A stretch of 64,000 bases of DNA, taken from Pelobates cultripes. Taxonomy: Eukaryota > Chordata > Amphibia > Anura > Pelobatidae. Shown one piece after another: positions 21,389-33,359 of the stretch. The position numbers and the translations under genes were made by a program. Each line of letters starts with the position of its first letter. The stretch's first letter is position 1. The DNA lies in contig OW240917.1 in NCBI GenBank assembly GCA_933207985.1, positions 119,344,378 through 119,408,377 on the forward strand, written 5' to 3'. The notes beneath the pieces are model-generated. The model made no database searches and was not told the origin of the DNA. It saw only the letters and a program-made list of their open reading frames with translations.

Positions 21389-23346
21389 CAGGGCCACCAT
21401 CAGGGGGTGACAACCATGATGGTTGTCACAGTCCCGGCATCCTGGGGGGACCAGGACTGCTCTGGCAGCTCCGGGCCCCACATTCCCTCTCTGCACACAT
21501 AGATAGCGAATATTGCTATCTATATGTGCAGCTGCGGGGCCCCGGCTCCCTGTAACTGCAGAGGGGGCCCAGCACACTGCGTCTACTCTTCTCTTCTCCT
21601 CTCTTTTAATAACTCTTGCGAGACCACGCTCAGAAGGCTGCGGGTCTCGCGAGATTTATTAGAAGAGAGGAGAAGAGAAGAGTAGACACAGTGTGCTGGG
21701 CCCCCTCTGCAGTAACAGGGAGCGGGGACCCCCTATGCCACCTGGGGTCCAGTGGGGCTTTTCACAGGAAGGGAGGCATGTGGTTGTCCGGCTAAAAATC
21801 CGGTCGGTCGGGCGGCACTGGCGAAGGAACGTCATATTCCAGCTCCAGGTGACCGGCATCACCCTGCGGCGGGCGAGGGAGCTGTGCAGAGAGCTCAGGG
21901 GAAGGTGCTCCCTCGCCAGCGCCGCCCGCCCGACCCAGATTTTTAGCCGGACAACCGCCTGCCTGAACTGTTAGCTGCCAGGCTAACAAGGCATTTGCCC
22001 TGGGCATTTGGGGGCGGCGTTTTTTGCCGCCCCCTGGAAAATGCCGCCCAAGGCAGATGCCTTGTTTGCCTCGCAGCTAATACGTCCCTGCACTCACTGC
22101 ATACACTAATACAACGCTTACACTAATACAACACACACTCTGCATACACTACAATGACACACACACTGCATACAATAATATAACACCCACTGCATACACT
22201 AATACAACACACACACTACATACACTACACACTAACACACTCTCTGCATTCACTACACTAACACACTCTGCATTCACTACACTAACACACTGCATCCACT
22301 ACACTGACACACTGCATCCACTACACTGACATACACTCTGCATTCACTACACCAATACACACTCTGCATCCACTACACACTAACACACTCTCTGCATTCA
22401 CCACACTAACACACACTCTGCATTCACTACACACTAACACACTCTCTGCATTTACTACACACTAACACACTCTGCATTCACTACACTAACACACACTCTG
22501 CATTCACTACACTAACATACACTCTGCATCCACCACACACTAACACACTCTCTGCATTCGCTACACTAACACACACTCTGCATTCACTACACTAACACAC
22601 ACTCTGCATTCACTACACTAACGCACACTCTGCATTCACTGCACTAACACACACACTACATTAATTACACTGACACACACTCTGCATTCACTACACACTA
22701 ACACACACTCTGCATTCACTACACTAACACACACTGCATTGATTACACACTAACACACACTCTGCATTTACTACACTATGCACACACTCTGCATTTACTA
22801 TACTGACATATACTACGCATTCACTACACTGACACACACTCTGCATTAACTACACTGACACACACTCTGCATTCACTACACTAACATACACTCTGTATTA
22901 ACTATACACACAGCATCCACTACACAAACATCCTGTATTTACAGTGCACACACTACATCCACCATACATTGAAACACTCTGCATTCACTATACAGAGACA
23001 CTGCGTCTAATACACACGCTACATCCACTACAGACACTTCGTCCGCTAAACACATTGCATCTAGTACACACAAACATTACATCCACTACACAAACCCACA
23101 CTACATCACTGTACACACACTACAGCCACTACTCAAACACACTCTGCGTTCACTGCACAAACAGTATCTAATATACACAAACATTACATTCATTGCACAT
23201 ATTCTAATTCACTTCCACTATACACACCACATTCAGTCCTGCATCATTGTCAGCGGACTAGGTAGGGCGTGGGCGAGCCCGGGGGGCGGGGGGGGCCCAG
23301 ACCATGTGCTTTGTCAGAGGCCCCAAAATTTCTGATGGCAGCCCTG
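21389..23346. mobile_element. hAT-type element C with AC minisatellite, perfect TSD ATGGCACA
   Basis: Left end CAGGGCCACCATCAG and right end complementary to CAGGGCTGCCATCAG. ATGGCACA is present at 21381-21388 and 23347-23354. The 1,958-bp element contains two long GC-rich foldbacks (about 21,519-21,725 and 21,783-21,965) and a hAT-like terminus in reverse (ending CGTATTAGC complement near 22,092). A 1.1-kb minisatellite of the unit CACTCTGCATTCACTACACTA follows. No transposase. It is inserted in hAT B. Confidence 0.9.
22090..23220. repeat. AC-rich minisatellite inside hAT C
   Basis: Units near ACACACTCTGCATTCACTAC, about 21-31 bp, with substitutions and an occasional extra ACACACT. Divergence rises toward the right end (ACATCCACTACACAAAC variants). 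Confidence 0.85.
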
Positions 23347-23394
23347 ATGGCACAGCTACGTTTCATGTCTGTGTGTGTACGAATGATGAATGTC

Positions 23395-24065
23395 TTCAGT
23401 TGGTGAGTGTGACAGGGTGAGTTTGACATGGTGAGGGGGGTAAATGAGACATGGCTGGAGGAGGGAGTGTGACAGGATTGGAGGAGATTAATGTGACAGG
23501 ATAAGTGTGGCATAGTTGGGGGGTGTATCATAGGTTTGGCGTGCATGTGCTATATTTGGAGGAGGGAGTGTGACAAGATTAAGGGACAATGTGACAAGGT
23601 GAGTGTGGCAGGGTTGTGGGGGAAAGTGTGACAGGGTTTGGGGTGAGTGTGACACAGTATGAGGACAGGATTGGAGGGGTTTATGCGGTAGGGTGAGTGT
23701 GGCAGGGTGAAGGAGGTGAGTGTGGCAGGGTGAAGGAGGTGAGTGTGACAGTGCGAGAGAAGGTGAGTTTAGCAGGATTGGGGGATTAATATGATAGGGT
23801 AAATGCAGCAAAGCGAGGGTAGGTGAGTTTGGTATGCTTGGAGGGGGTAAGAGTAACCGGATTAAAATAGGTTAATGAGCGTGGAGCTGGGTGAAGGGGT
23901 GACAGTGTGGGGGGGGGCTGAAAGTGATTGGGGATGGTGATAGTGTACGGAGGGTGTGTCAGTGTGTATATGGGGATGATAGAGTATGTGTGGGGTTCAC
24001 AGTGTGTGTGTGAGGGTGACAGGGTGTGTGGGGGGGTGACAGGGTGCATGTATTGGGGGAGTGAC

Positions 24066-24097
<32 letters not shown>

Positions 24098-24470
24098 GAG
24101 AGGTGACATGATGTGTGAGGGGGCTGTGACAGGGTGTGTGAGGGGGACTGTGACAGAGTGTGTGGGAGTGGCTGTGATGGTGTGTGGGGAGGGCTGTGAC
24201 AAGGTGTGTGTGGTGACAGAGTGTGTGGGAGTGGCTGTGATGGTGTGTGGGGAGGTCTGTGACAAGGTGTGTGTGTGTGGTGACAGGTTGGGGTTGGCTG
24301 TGACAGGGTGGGAGGATAGGGTGCAGTGAGATGGTAGGGGGCTGTGAGTGGGTAGGGTGGCTGTGAGTGTGTAGGAGAGCTATGAGTGGGTGGGGGGGCT
24401 GTAAGGTGGGTAGGAGGGCTGTAAGGTGGGTAAGGGTGCTGTGAGATGGGTAGGGGGCTAATTAGAGAGC
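23395..24470. repeat. GTGAC-rich minisatellite inside hAT B
   Basis: Units such as GGTGAGTGTGACAGGGTG and GGCTGTGACAGGGTGTGTG, drifting in sequence along the array. It includes a pure (GT)n run near 24,070-24,098. The open frames on both strands are by-products. Confidence 0.8.
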
Positions 24471-24789
24471 TGCCCCTGAGGACACACTTTTGACACTTTT
24501 AGCTTTCCAGCAAGCTAAAGTGCTTTACGGGTCTTCAGTGTCTCTTTAAATTTGACCAGTGGTTGAAGAATCACTTCACTCAAACATTCTCAGAATGACA
24601 TTGAAATTTGTACCTATAATATAAATGATGGGTGCTGACATATAAAGCACACTGAATTTAATATAAAATTATAAATGGAGTAATGTGAGCTAGCTTTAGT
24701 AAAGCATGCAGAAAATCTTAGATAGATCACTTTACATAACAATGGGAATATAGATTACCCACAACATAAACTTAGAAAAATAAATTAAA

Positions 24790-25981
24790 CAAACATATAC
24801 CTCAATCTGTAAATAATTTTTTGAAGATTGCTTAAGGTCCCACCACATCATTTCAATTGGGTTGAGGTCTGGGCCTTGACTGGGCCATTGCGACACCTTG
24901 ATTATTTTCAAGGTGACCAAGCTTTAGCTGTCAGACAGATGGTCTCACATTTGACTTTAGAATACTTTTTTATACAGAGAAGTTCATGGTCAACACAATG
25001 ACTAGAAGGTTCCTATGTCCCGTGACTGCAAAAAAAGCCCTAATCATAATCACCCCTCCACCACCGTTCTTGACAGTTGGTATGAGGTATTTGTGCTGAT
25101 ATGCTGTGTTTGGTTTTCACCAAACATGGCACTGTGCATTATGGCCAAACATAAACTTGGTTCTCATCTATCCAAAGGTATTTTGTTCCAGACGTTTTGT
25201 AGTTTGTTTAGATGCAATTTTGCAAACCGAAGCTATGCTGTCATGTTTTTTTTTTTTTTAGAGAAAGGCTTTTTCCTGGCAACCCTTTCAAAGAAAGCAT
25301 ACTTGTTCCGATTTTTTCAAATTGTATTGCCATGAACTTTAATGTTTAACATGCTAACTGAGGCCTGTAGTGTCCGAGATGTAACTCGAGTTTTTTGCTA
25401 TTTCTCTGAACATTGCATGGTCTGACCTTGGGGTGAATTTGCTTGGACGTTCACTCCTGGGAAGATTGGAAAGTATCTTGAATGTTTTCCACTTTTAAAT
25501 AATCTTTCTCACTGTAGAATGATGAACTTTAAATTGTTTGGAAAAAGCCTTAGAACCCTCCTCAGCAACAATTGCTTCTCCAAGATTATTGCTGATGTCT
25601 TTCCATCTTGGCATTATGTAAACACACACCTGAATGCTCCAGACCAGCAAACTGCTAAAACTTCGTCTTTCGTAGCGATGGTCACACTTGCTGATGATCA
25701 ATTAATCAAGGATATTTGATTAGCAGCACCTGTCTGCTAGTTAGCCTCTTAATCCCCATGGAAGCAGTAAGGGTGTCCTTCGATTTCCACACATGGCTTC
25801 TCAATTGTAGCTTTATTTTAGTTAAATAGATCATGAAACAGTATAATATGCCATGTGTTGTTCATCTGAGGTTGTATTTACCTAATTTTAAAACCTGCTA
25901 AGGAGCAGATGATTGATATGATGTCCTGATATGTAAAACCATAGAATTCAAAGAGGGTGCACTTTCTTTTTCCCATGACTG
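24790..25981 (-). pseudogene. Tc1-like transposon relic (third family), antisense
   Basis: The right (5') terminus is the complement of CAGTCATGGGAAAAAGAAAG, abutting TA at 25982-25983. The minus strand then encodes a helix-turn-helix segment (MPRWKDISNNLGEAIVAEEG; SKQFKVHHSTVRKII, 25,620-25,495) and, further on, a catalytic-Glu region (QWPSQGPDLNPIEMMWWDLK, 24,890-24,830). The intervening coding sequence is broken by stops, indels and a T-run at 25,248. The left terminus is not found. It is inactive and older than the element at 10,254. Confidence 0.8.
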
Positions 25982-25989
25982 TACATTCT

Positions 25990-27407
25990 CTCACATGCAT
26001 ACACATTCCCATATATGCTATAATATGCTATTTTATATTATACTATTATACTATAATATCATACTAAGCATGTCCTTCCCCCATCTAGCTAAGCTCTTTC
26101 ATTTACGGGTATAATGTCAGTGCACAATCCAGAGATGTCAGTCTTTCCTGTTTTCGCTTGATATTATTATTTTGAAACAAAAGGAGGTCTTACCAATTGT
26201 CTTTGAACCATTATGCCACATTGCTTTAGTTATAGTTTAGCATGTCCTGTTTTTTCAGTTTTTCATTATAGCCTCCTAATCAAGCATGTCCCCCTATTAA
26301 TTGTGCAACTCCAAACTGTCTCTCCCTGGTTCAGGTTTTGCACTTATCGCTCCTAATCTAGATCATGCCTTCAATTTCACTATATAGGGATGCAGACTAG
26401 TAAGCATGGCTTGTTACTACATTACGTTCCTCAGACATGAAAAATCAGACTGATTTTATTATGGTACACGTGGCAGTTTATGGGGGCTTTTTTGTTTTGT
26501 TTTTTAAGCTTGCTACCTTCTCTTATTTTGTATTTATTTATTTTTATTTGTTAAAATAATTTTTCATAAGATTGTGGAAGTACTTTCCATGTTATACTAA
26601 TGTTATCCTATGTTTATTCCAGGTCATGCAAACGTTATCCTATGTTTATTCCAGGTCATGCTAATGTTATTCTATGTACTCAACTGCACAACGAACAATA
26701 AAGATTGACAACAACAACAAAAATCGCACAATAGACGTTTAATTGAACAATTTTTTTTTTTTTATTTCTTGTGCCAGAGAAGTTAAAATGGCTTCTGTTG
26801 ATGGACAATTTCGATTTAAACTGCTGCACTCTTGGTTGACAGTATAAGCAAGTATTTGTTAGCTAGCAAACCTTTCAAGAGGATTTTATACAGCAGAAAG
26901 TGGACGTTCTTATGTAATCCCCACAGGAAGCCATTGCACAGATTCCTGCTATTGAATTTGTCTATTTAGGAGGCCTTTGTAGAAAGCGTCACAAGACTTG
27001 GCTTGCGAGCTGCTTGACTATGTTGATAAACAATAAAAGAGATTTCTTGACTGGGAGAGAATCGGCTGAGCCTAAAGCAAACTGGCACTCTCCAAACGTG
27101 GCAGCCACTACATAAATATAGAGGAAACTTTCATTTATTCTACACACAGCTTCAGACAGGGTGTGTTCAGAGGTACCATCATGTCAGACAATAGAAACAA
27201 GATGTAGCAAGTGCTAGCTATGTGTCTTTGTTCATTTCTCTCCATGTAGAGCCAATGACAGGAAAAAAAAAAAAAACCCTGTTACAATGAAATGGAATTT
27301 GAAATATAATTAAATGAATTTAAGTATTGTATCCTCAGTTTGGGGAAGGGAGGGCGGGGTCATACAAATCAAGACCAAATAATGTTATGAGCCTGCCAAT
27401 ATCCCAA
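25990..27407. other. Mostly unrecognised; short 33-bp duplication and a retro-tail
   Basis: TTATCCTATGTTTATTCCAGGTCATGC occurs twice in tandem (about 26,604-26,660). It is followed by ACAATAAAGATTGACAACAACAACAAAAA (about 26,695-26,724), which looks like the 3' tail of a retroelement with an (ACA)n end. Elsewhere no family is recognisable. Confidence 0.4.
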
Positions 27408-27500
27408 TTAAAGGAACTCCGGGCACCATAACCACCAAAGCACCACAGAGGACCCAGGTAAGACGCCAAACTGTTCTAATATGGTTTATCTCCTTACAAT
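27408..27500. mobile_element. T2-type MITE, left-end fragment
   Basis: TTAAAGGAACTCCGGGCACCATAACCACC matches the left terminus of T2-type copies. The right end is not seen. Confidence 0.45.
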
Positions 27501-27554
27501 GGGGGGCAACAAGGCACTCCTTCACAAAGAACAAACTACAGCGAGTTGTAGTCT

Positions 27555-27800
27555 TTATTGTGCCTGGAGTCTTTCTTTTAAATTTGTAATGTTACAACAA
27601 TAATGGCTTCTGTTTTTTTTTCTTGTTTTAAAATATGAAAAGCAGATGATATGTTTTGGTAAGTTATTCCACATTTGTGGAATTCTATGAGAAAAAGCTG
27701 CTTGAAACACTTTCTTTTGTATTGTGGGATATGTAAGCAAAGCTCTGGCAATAAATCAGAAGTTGTAGGAGGAGAAGGTAGCTGGGCTGAGCACACTGCT
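27555..27800 (-). pseudogene. Possible decayed LINE C-terminal fragment
   Basis: The minus-strand translation contains AAFSHRIPQMWNNLPKHI, which resembles the 'WN.LP..I' end of L2/CR1-type reverse transcriptase proteins. It is short, frameshifted and unsupported by a clear 3' tail, so the assignment is weak. Confidence 0.3.
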
Positions 27801-28000
27801 CAGGTATAATGGGAACATTCCAGAGAGTCGTTAAGAACCAGACAAGACAGGTGAAAGGTAAACTTCCATTAAGTAATTAGCCAGCTACATTATTTTTACA
27901 TTTAACTTGAGGACAAAGTAAAACAATGACATTTATCTTGAGGATAAAGTGAATAGTTGAATTACGCAGAATGTAGCAGATCACTTCAGTACAATACCTC

Positions 28001-28678
28001 CAAGGCCGGCCTTAGGGGTGTGCGAGCTACAGGGCACCAAGGGAGCAGGGGGCACCATGCGGCCGATACAGCTCACAGGGGCGGAGCTTACAGTGCAGCT
28101 GAACTAAATTGCCGGTGGGGGCGGAGCTAAAAGTGCAGGGTAACTGCTGCAGGGGAAGCAGGAAGGAGTCCCTGCTTCCCCAACAACCAGTCTCCAGGAG
28201 CTGCACTGCCTCCACTCCTCCATAATGAACAGAGGCAACTATGTGTAATTGTCTGCCTGTGTGTGTGTGGCTATGTGTGTGACTGTCTGCCTATGCGTGT
28301 CTGTATGTATGACTGTGTGTGTGTGTGTGACTGTCTGCCTGTGTGTGGTGTGTGTGTGTGTGCGTAACTGTCTGCCTGTGTGTGTGTGTGACTGTATGCC
28401 TGTGCGTGGCTGTCTGCATGTGTGTATGTATGTGTGTGACTGTCTGTGTGTAACTGCCTGCCTGCCTGTGTGTGTGTGTGTGTGGCTGTCTGTCTGTTTG
28501 ACTGTCTGTCTGTGTGACTGTCTGCCACCTGTGTGTGTGTGTGTGTGTGACTGTATGTGTGGCTGTATGCCTGTGTGTGTGTGTGGCTGTCTGCCTGTGT
28601 GTGACTGTCTGCTTGTGTGTGTGTGTGTGTGTGTGACTGTCTGCCTGTGTGTGTGTGTGTCTGTGACTGTCTGCGTGT

Positions 28679-28713
<35 letters not shown>

Positions 28714-29861
28714 TGTATGTGTGTTACTGTCTGTACCTATGTGTGTGACTGTCTGCCTGTAATTGTGTGTGTGTGTTTATTTGCCTGTAACTGTGTATGT
28801 GTGTGACTGCCTTGTACCTGTGTGTTTCTGCCTGATCCTGTGTATGTGACTATCTGCCTGCGACTGTGTGCATGTGGTGGATTTGACAGTGTATATGTAT
28901 AACTGTGTGCATCTGACTGTGGAACTGTGTGCACATAACTCTGCAAAAATATACACTTGCATTCACACATAGGCCTAAATGCATATTTTTATCTGAATTA
29001 AATACCCATCACACACAGCCAATAAACCCAGCACAAATATCACATACAACCAATACACGCATACCACACACAGTTAATACACCTATTACACAGCCAACTG
29101 ATAGCATACATATCATAACCCAGTCATCATCACACCTATAACATACACAGACAGCACAAACATGACATATTATAGTGAGATGTATTACAGTGGAGCTCTG
29201 GTATATAAAATGCACATTACTCTGTATTTTATAGTTCGGGAGCTTGATGAAACACTAATAGACACATTACTTAGAGTTGTATTGTTGTGTAGAGTATGCT
29301 CTTGTCACAGAGCTCCACATTACTGGGAGTTTTATTGTTGTGGAGCTCTACGAAAAATGGAGAAGCAGCGCATTACTACAAATTTTTATTCCAAAGAGGT
29401 CAATGTAAATAAGTACAATCCAGAGCTCCAAAGCAAAATCACTCACAGTATTATGTGACATACTTATTATGCTCCTCTGTAATGTAGGGGAGGCAGACTG
29501 GCACTTCTGGCCTGCACTTCTGCTGGCTGCAGACCATAAGTAGCTGTCTTCCTATCTCGGGATAATCAGAGCGCTGCCACAGATTACCACAGGACACTGC
29601 AAGTCCCTGAGCTTGCGAGACAGTTAAGCATGGTCTGTACCCAGTGGAGGGGCAGCCCAGATTCAGATCAGCATGCCCCTCTCCTTACTAGATAACAACA
29701 GGAAAGAAGGAATGAATATTTGTTTTTAAATCATTATTAATTTAATAAATCCCCTATATAATCACTACACTCCTATACACACACACTATGCTAGGATGAC
29801 GGGGTGGGGGCGCTGTAAAGATTTTTCGCACAGGACGCCTAAAGGCCTAAGGCCGGCCCTG
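28001..29861. mobile_element. hAT-type element D with GT minisatellite, TSD AAT(A/G)CCTC
   Basis: Left end CAAGGCCGGCCTTAGG and right end complementary to CAGGGCCGGCCTTAGG. Flanks AATACCTC (27993-28000) and AATGCCTC (29862-29869). The 1,861-bp element has a G/C-rich left part with GGGGGCGGAGCTTACAGTGCAG repeats. A GT-rich array (28,245-28,880), an AC-rich segment (28,960-29,160) and a non-repetitive right part follow. No transposase. Confidence 0.85.
28245..28880. repeat. GTGTGACTGTCTGCCT minisatellite inside hAT D
   Basis: Units such as GTGTGTGACTGTCTGCCTGT with variable (GT)n lengths. The 143-residue Cys/Val frame read across it is an artefact. Confidence 0.85.
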
Positions 29862-29910
29862 AATGCCTCCTGTTGTGGCTAAACAGTTAAAACTCAATAG
29901 ACAATGCTTG

Positions 29911-30377
29911 TTAAAGGGACACTCCTAAACACTGTTTCATATACATAACCCTAATGAAAACATGCATGCATTTAATTATGCTTTTTTTTCCATTGGGGTA
30001 TATCTAAAACCAGCTTGCAAAAGCTGCAGATCATTTTCCGCATCATTTAAAGCCCTCCCCTTCTTTCCCAGCACAGACTTTCTATGGCTGTGCAATCACA
30101 GACTTCCCAATGCAACTCAACGAGAAGTCTTTGCAAAGCAGGTGTTCTGAGCAATTGCTGCCTATTGAGTTTAGGCCCATTGAGCTAAACAACCAGGATG
30201 TAACAAGACTGGTTATCTTATTCACAACTGGTGGGGGGTTACAAGGTGACTTTTATAAAAGTGCCAATTTCTATTGAAACTTGCACTGTTTGTAAAATGG
30301 AAAAAGAGGACACATTCTTCATACCTAAAGAACTTCAGTAAGCTAATGTGATTTAAGGGTATGGAGTGTCCCTTTAA
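29911..30377. mobile_element. Complete T2-type MITE (reference copy for the 18.8-kb nest)
   Basis: TTAAAGGGACACTCC at the left, GGAGTGTCCCTTTAA at the right: terminal inverted repeats that match for 15 bases, with TTAA on both sides. It is 467 bp and non-coding. Its interior matches the two flanks of the nested copy at 18,792-24,549, which is how that nest could be recognised. Confidence 0.8.
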
Positions 30378-33359
30378 CACTTTTTTTATCATTACTTCAA
30401 CTTCCAGTGCCACAGACAAGGGTGTCATGTTGCTCTCCTCTGCCATAGTGAAAGTTTTAATATTACAGTGTATTTCAAGTTAAAGTATTTTTCTAATAGT
30501 TTGTACTATTTATAGAAGCAAACAGTGACAAAGCTCCATATGTATTATTTTTCATTCTTCCATTTTTGGACTTTAAAACACAGCTTGTTAAAAGATTAAA
30601 AAAAATAGCTACCACATGGAAAATGTTGAAATCCTCAGGTATAATCCCACACTGTCAAAAAAAAGTTTGATGGATGCAACACATGGCATTGAACAGCAGA
30701 GCAATTTTTGGGATGAATCCAGATATAATAGTCAGATTTACATCTTCTAGGAGAAAATCCCTCAACCATATTGTACAAAGTAGTATGATGAACAGAATCT
30801 TCTCATAATAGCAATGTTTCTTTCTTAAATAATTTTAAATTATTGTTTTTCGTACCAGATGAATATTTCTGCTATAAAAATATAATTTAGTCGTTTGTCA
30901 TTATGTGAAACCTGTGCACATTTTTGAAGTGTCTTTCTATGAAAGAACATGAAGGAACATTTTTGGTGCAATATTTACCGGTATATGCAAAGAGAAAAAC
31001 CACCTTGAGAATCCAAGTAATTTGGGTGTCCAGGAAAGTAATGTTTACCCCCTTGAGAACCATGGCTGGAGATGCGGCACATTTGTGACGATGGCCTTTT
31101 TGATACTTCTCCCATGCATTCACTCTATTACGATTTTACCTTTTCTGTTTAAGTGCACCTATAAACAGCGTACATATATTAGTTAAATTAAAAAAAAACA
31201 ACACATTTAGTTAGTTATGATTGTTAAAATGCCCTATATGTCTCTGAATTCAATTCATTTTTAAAAGTTTTAGAACAATTAGTGTAAGTAGTAAATTACA
31301 ACTTTAAAGCTAAAACTTTGCAAAATTTGGTAAACTGAGATTACAACTTTAATAATAGTCACAGAATCCAAAACCACCACACAAATTATATACTTGTAGA
31401 TCATCCAGGCTATTTAACTAATAGCGTTTTAACACTTTTCATTTAGCCATTTTGTTGCCAACTTCTGTCAAATCTGCTGGTTGTATTTAATCTTTTTGTG
31501 TTCTTCACACGTGTTTTATTTACATGGGAATTTACACAGACACATGTGTTCCACTACTGCAAAGACTCCATATTTGTATTCTGCTACTGGCAGTTGTACA
31601 AAGGACTAGTAGGGTCAAATAACAGACATGCCCTAACTTTGACTTACCTCTTACTTACAAGAGATGCAATTTGGTAAATAGACACTATCTGCATCACTGT
31701 ACGTGAACAGTATGCCAAACGTTGGCACTATTTCTAAACCTAACTCTATCTCTATCATCAACCCTAACAGAAACCCACTAACCACAACAGCAACCCTTAC
31801 TTTACCTTAAACCCAACAGTAACCCTTTATCATTACTGACAGAGAGATTTCACAGCTCACAAAGTAGATCTCTCTCCTTGCTGTACTTGCCAATCTCTCA
31901 GTGATTGGTGCTGGGCAGCAGGCACAGCCCTGCACAGATCACCTTTCAGACCCGTGGGACTCCCATTCAGGGATTGGAATACTCCAGGATTCCGAGATAT
32001 TTACAGTGGCTGAACGCAATCATTTAGCCACTGTAATTTGAAGGGATAGTTAGAAAGTCTGAGTTGTATAGCAATGGCAACAGTGGGGAAGGGAGGAGAG
32101 CCCCAGTCTTCATTGCCTAATTACTTAATCTTATATACCTTCTTCTGAATTCTACATACTACAGGCCAACCCTTTTCATGTTCACCAATATGTATACGTG
32201 ATACGTGTCCATGAAAAAATGGTGGATCTGCTCACCCTGCATGCAACTCAAAATCTCCATTACGCTGGGCATTGTGATTTCAGGATGGTTATCTACATAT
32301 GCCATAGTCTGTGTATTGTGTGTGACAGTGTGTGTAGGTGACTGTATGTGGAGGTGACTGTGTATGAAGTTTTCTGCCTGTGGAGAAGCAACATTATGTG
32401 TGGCAGTGAATGTATATATAATTATTATTGATTTATTTTTTTCCTATTTCCCCCTCTTGCTTACTGTTTGGGTAGTTTTGGGAGGAGAAGATCAGTTCCC
32501 TGGTGGTTCAGTGAACCTCCCTGGTAGTCCGCTCCAGTGCATTACCTCTCTAGGCAAAAGTTTGTAGTCTTCTACAAATTAGCATGCTTACCTTTTTTTC
32601 CCCTTGACTGTGATTGGCTATCTTCCTCGTATGTTTGTTGAATGAAAGCCTATTCATCAAGTTTTAAATTTACCAGTTTCAGTGCATGTCTGTCTCTAAT
32701 AGTGCAATAAAAAATATTTGCTACTGTCCATGTTTTGTAAGTATTTTCTGGGATTCTATTCAGTCAATATGCAGCTATGGGGAGCTAATAGCCATCTTTC
32801 AAAATTCTGAGCCAAACATGCAGAGTTGAGGATACTTTTTGCAACTAACCAAATTATATCTACATTTTTGTTGTCAACTGAAAAAAAAAAAAATACTGTC
32901 AAAAGTTGGACACAAGCAGTTACTATTTTATGAGTCATGTGGATGAGTGAGGGCTTGAGTTGTACACTGACTAAGAGTAATTGTTAAAGTGTTAAAGTTT
33001 TTTTGAAGGTTGCTTGAGACCCCTACCTCGCTTAGCAAAGCTTTTGTCACTAGTGGGCATGTTCCTTGATAGTTTACTTCATAGTTAATGTTCCTTGATG
33101 TTTACTTGATAGTTAATCACCATTTAGGGAAGCCCAACTGCAAACTAAATTTTAACAGACGATAATGCCTGCAAAGCATGTTTCTGGCTAGGAAAAAATA
33201 AATAAAAAATGTAATATAGTTTCTTAAATTTTTTTATACTGACACAAAATGAAAAACACACTTCACTGCTGTACAAGTTAAAGGCAATTCACAAAGAGCA
33301 GGGAAATCTTAAAACATTTTACAACCAACAAAAAAAAGATGTTAACGTATCTGAAAAAA
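30378..33359. other. About 3 kb without recognised features
   Basis: AT-rich sequence. One small hairpin (ACAGTGGCT...AGCCACTGT) lies at about 32,003-32,034. A short ACAACCCT/AACCCTAAC-like patch is at 31,740-31,830. Short open frames have no recognisable domain. Confidence 0.35.

Larger units (their letters stand above)
19203..24478. mobile_element. hAT-type element B (host of nested CR1 and hAT C), TSD AGGACA(A/C)A
   Basis: Ends are CAGTGGCAGCT at the left and the complement of CAGGGGCAGCT at the right. Flanks are AGGACAAA (19195-19202) and AGGACACA (24479-24486), 7/8 matching. Its own sequence is in three pieces (19203-19700, about 21343-21388, and 23347-24478), about 1.7 kb in total. A GT-rich satellite lies on both sides of the inserts (19,560-19,700 and 23,395-24,470). 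It encodes no transposase. Insertion into the T2 MITE must predate the CR1 and hAT C insertions. Confidence 0.8.
18792..24549. mobile_element. T2-type MITE split by nested insertions
   Basis: The left end is TTAAGGGAAACTCTACTG and the right end CAGTGTCTCTTTAA. The interior left of the hAT (ATTTGGGGTATATCTAAAA, AGCCCTGCCCTTCTT, CCCAATGCAGATCAATGAGAAGTC) matches the intact copy at 29,911-30,377 block by block. The right remnant (GCAAGCTAAAGTGCTTTACGGG) matches that copy's right side. Removing the hAT at 19,203-24,478 leaves a MITE of about 0.48 kb. This is the outermost layer of the nest. Confidence 0.75.

Noticed and set aside
28249..28680. 143-codon Cys/Val-rich frame
   Set aside because: Translation of a (GT)n-based minisatellite.
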